Shown in pieces: positions 62,680-64,000 of a stretch of DNA of 64,000 nucleotides. A program made the position numbers and the translations under genes. Location: positions 48,945-112,944 of the forward strand of contig NZ_QETK01000016.1 of NCBI RefSeq assembly GCF_003105155.1, in the 5' to 3' direction. The DNA is from Pseudomonas sp. SDI. Its GTDB lineage: Bacteria; Pseudomonadota; Gammaproteobacteria; Pseudomonadales; Pseudomonadaceae. The first letter of the stretch is position 1. Each line of letters begins with the position of its first letter. Under the pieces are notes generated by a model. It saw nothing but the letters and a program-made list of their open reading frames with translations, did no database searches and was not told the origin of the DNA.

Positions 62680-63978
62680 ATGCCCGAATACGTCAACTGG
62701 CTGCGTCACGCTTCGCCTTACATCAACGCCCACCGCGACTGCACCTTTGTGGTCATGCTGCCCGGCGATGGGGTCGAGCATCCCAACTTCGGCAATATCG
62801 TCCACGACCTGGTGCTGCTGCACAGCCTCGGCGTGCGCCTGGTGCTGGTCCATGGCTCGCGCCCGCAGATCGAAAGCCGGCTGAGCGCCCGCGGCCTCAG
62901 TGCGCACTACCATCACGGCCTGCGTATCACCGATGCGGCCACCCTGGAGTGCGTGATCGACGCGGTTGGCGCCTTGCGCATCGCCATCGAGGCGCGCCTG
63001 TCGATGGACCTGGCCGCCTCGCCGATGCAGGGTTCGCGCTTGCGCGTGGCTTCGGGCAACCTGGTCACGGCGCGGCCGATCGGCGTGGTCGAAGGCGTCG
63101 ACTATCACCACACCGGCGAAGTGCGCCGGGTCGACCGCAAGGGCATCAATCGGCTGCTCGACGAGCGCTCCATCGTGCTGCTGTCGCCGCTGGGCTATTC
63201 GCCGACCGGCGAGATCTTCAACCTGGCCTGCGAAGACGTCGCCACCCGCGCGGCAATCGAGCTGAACGCCGACAAACTGCTGCTGTTCGGCGCCGAACGC
63301 GGGCTGATCGACGCCGATGGCAAACTGGTGCGCGAGCTGCGTCCGCAGCAGGTGCCGGCACACCTGGAGCGCCTGGGCAAGGATTACCAGGGCGAGCTGC
63401 TCGATGCGGCGGCCGAAGCCTGCCGTGGCGGGGTGGCGCGCAGCCATATCGTCAGCTATGGCGAAGACGGCGCGCTGCTCACCGAGCTGTTCACCCGCGA
63501 CGGTGGCGGCACGCTGGTGGCCCAGGAGCAGTTCGAGAAGGTCCGCGAGGCGGGCATCGAGGATGTCGGTGGCCTGCTGGAGCTGATTCGGCCGCTGGAA
63601 GAGCAGGGCATCCTGGTGCGGCGTTCGCGTGAGGTGCTGGAGCGCGAGATCGAGCAGTTCAGTGTGGTCGAGCGCGAGGGGATGATCATCGCCTGTGCGG
63701 CGCTGTATCCGATTGCCGATTCGGAGGCGGGGGAGCTGGCGTGTCTGGCGGTGAACCCGGAGTACCGTCATGGCGGGCGTGGCGACGAACTGCTGGAGCG
63801 CATCGAGACGCGGGCCCGGCAGATGGGCTTGAACACCTTGTTCGTGTTGACGACGCGTACAGCACACTGGTTCCGTGAGCGCGGCTTTGCCCCGAGCGGG
63901 GTCGAGCGGCTGCCGGCGGCGCGGGCATCGCTGTACAACTATCAGCGCAACTCGAAGATCTTCGAGAAGGCCCTCTAA
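62680..63978 (+). CDS. argA: N-acetylglutamate synthase
   Basis: First step of arginine synthesis, acetyl-CoA plus glutamate. 432 residues from MPEYVNWLRHASPYINAHRD, the normal length. The N-terminal amino-acid-kinase domain binds arginine for feedback inhibition: FVVMLPGDGVEHPNFGNIVHDL, VHGSRPQIESRL, LGYSPTGEIFNLACEDVAT and NADKLLLFGAERGLID. The C-terminal GNAT domain (~290-432) has CLAVNPEYRHGGRGDELLERIE, the acetyl-CoA site, and FVLTTRTAHWFRERGF. A weak CAGG precedes the ATG. It ends 22 bases before the window edge. Confidence 0.96.
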   Translation: MPEYVNWLRHASPYINAHRDCTFVVMLPGDGVEHPNFGNIVHDLVLLHSLGVRLVLVHGSRPQIESRLSARGLSAHYHHGLRITDAATLECVIDAVGALRIAIEARLSMDLAASPMQGSRLRVASGNLVTARPIGVVEGVDYHHTGEVRRVDRKGINRLLDERSIVLLSPLGYSPTGEIFNLACEDVATRAAIELNADKLLLFGAERGLIDADGKLVRELRPQQVPAHLERLGKDYQGELLDAAAEACRGGVARSHIVSYGEDGALLTELFTRDGGGTLVAQEQFEKVREAGIEDVGGLLELIRPLEEQGILVRRSREVLEREIEQFSVVEREGMIIACAALYPIADSEAGELACLAVNPEYRHGGRGDELLERIETRARQMGLNTLFVLTTRTAHWFRERGFAPSGVERLPAARASLYNYQRNSKIFEKAL

Positions 63979-63982
63979 GCGC

Positions 63983-64000
63983 AATCGCGGGACGAGTCGG
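63983..64000. repeat. Start of a REP unit cut by the window edge
   Basis: AATCGCGGGACGAG matches the ATCGCGGGACGA edge of the repeats at 31.8 and 50.5 kb. The partner arm lies outside. Confidence 0.6.

Overview
The window is high-GC chromosomal DNA whose gene content and order match the conserved core of a Pseudomonas chromosome outside P. aeruginosa (fluorescens/putida type). The markers are cyaA-argH-algR-hemCDXY-dsbB-algQ-FKBP-algP, hemB-ppk/ppx-trxA-rho-ubiD, fthC-6S RNA-zapA-ygfB-pepP-ubiH, gcvTHP and argE-argA. The genus assignment is inferred from synteny and protein recognition; I could not run a search. I saw no tRNA, rRNA, CRISPR array, transposase, phage gene or toxin-antitoxin pair, and the base composition of the genes is even, so this looks like native core genome rather than an island.

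Layout. 1-5 kb: cyaA (cut by the left edge), two small conserved genes, a glutathione S-transferase, argH and algR. 5-13 kb: the porphyrin operon hemC-hemD-hemX-hemY, then dsbB, algQ (Rsd type), an exported FKBP isomerase, histone-like algP and a TIGR02444-type gene. 13-16 kb: a YheS-like ABC-F ATPase, a small MscS channel and a LysE-type exporter. 16-19.4 kb (minus): four genes for exported or lipid-anchored envelope proteins including LpoB and a YcfL-like lipoprotein. 19.7-25 kb: a cytochrome c-FTR1 iron permease, a YaiI-type protein, ElbB, a sterol-desaturase-like membrane protein and DedA. 25-34.4 kb: hemB-ppk facing ppx, trxA, rho with a structured leader, and ubiD with a 2Fe-2S/flavin reductase. 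34.7-44.8 kb: ChaC, a TonB-C-domain protein behind a Fur-box-like site, a quinone oxidoreductase, FliL-like protein, an HlyD/RbbA/ABC-2 export system, an EVE-domain protein, a 47-aa membrane protein absent from length-filtered gene calls, fthC, 6S RNA and zapA with a ZapB-like partner. 45-49.3 kb: ygfB-pepP-ubiH-ubiI. 49.4-56.8 kb: an iron-type binding protein and permease, then gcvT-gcvH-gcvP. 56.8-64 kb: a DUF2388 protein, an orphan GspE/PilB ATPase, an ACT-like protein divergent from an Lrp regulator, a CYTH-CHAD protein, and argE-argA.

How the parts connect. Heme synthesis is represented by hemC, hemD, hemX, hemY and hemB; ubiquinone by ubiD, ubiH and a UbiI-like hydroxylase; arginine by argH, argE and argA; polyphosphate by ppk, ppx and a CYTH-CHAD protein; iron by the FTR1 fusion, the binding protein/permease pair and the Fur-box-controlled TonB-like gene. 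Genes are tightly packed: several pairs share ATGA or TGATG junctions, and many convergent pairs overlap or abut. REP/REPIN-type inverted repeats occupy several of the few gaps.

I found no convincing new multi-gene system. The most interesting local signals are a possible arginine-rich leader peptide before argA ending in two CGA codons and a stop, a nested hairpin between gcvH and gcvP reaching the gcvP ribosome-binding region, a Fur-box-like site on the chaC stop codon, the four-gene lipoprotein/LpoB operon, the absence of fimS/algZ beside algR, and a 168-bp convergent overlap between a desaturase-like gene and dedA.
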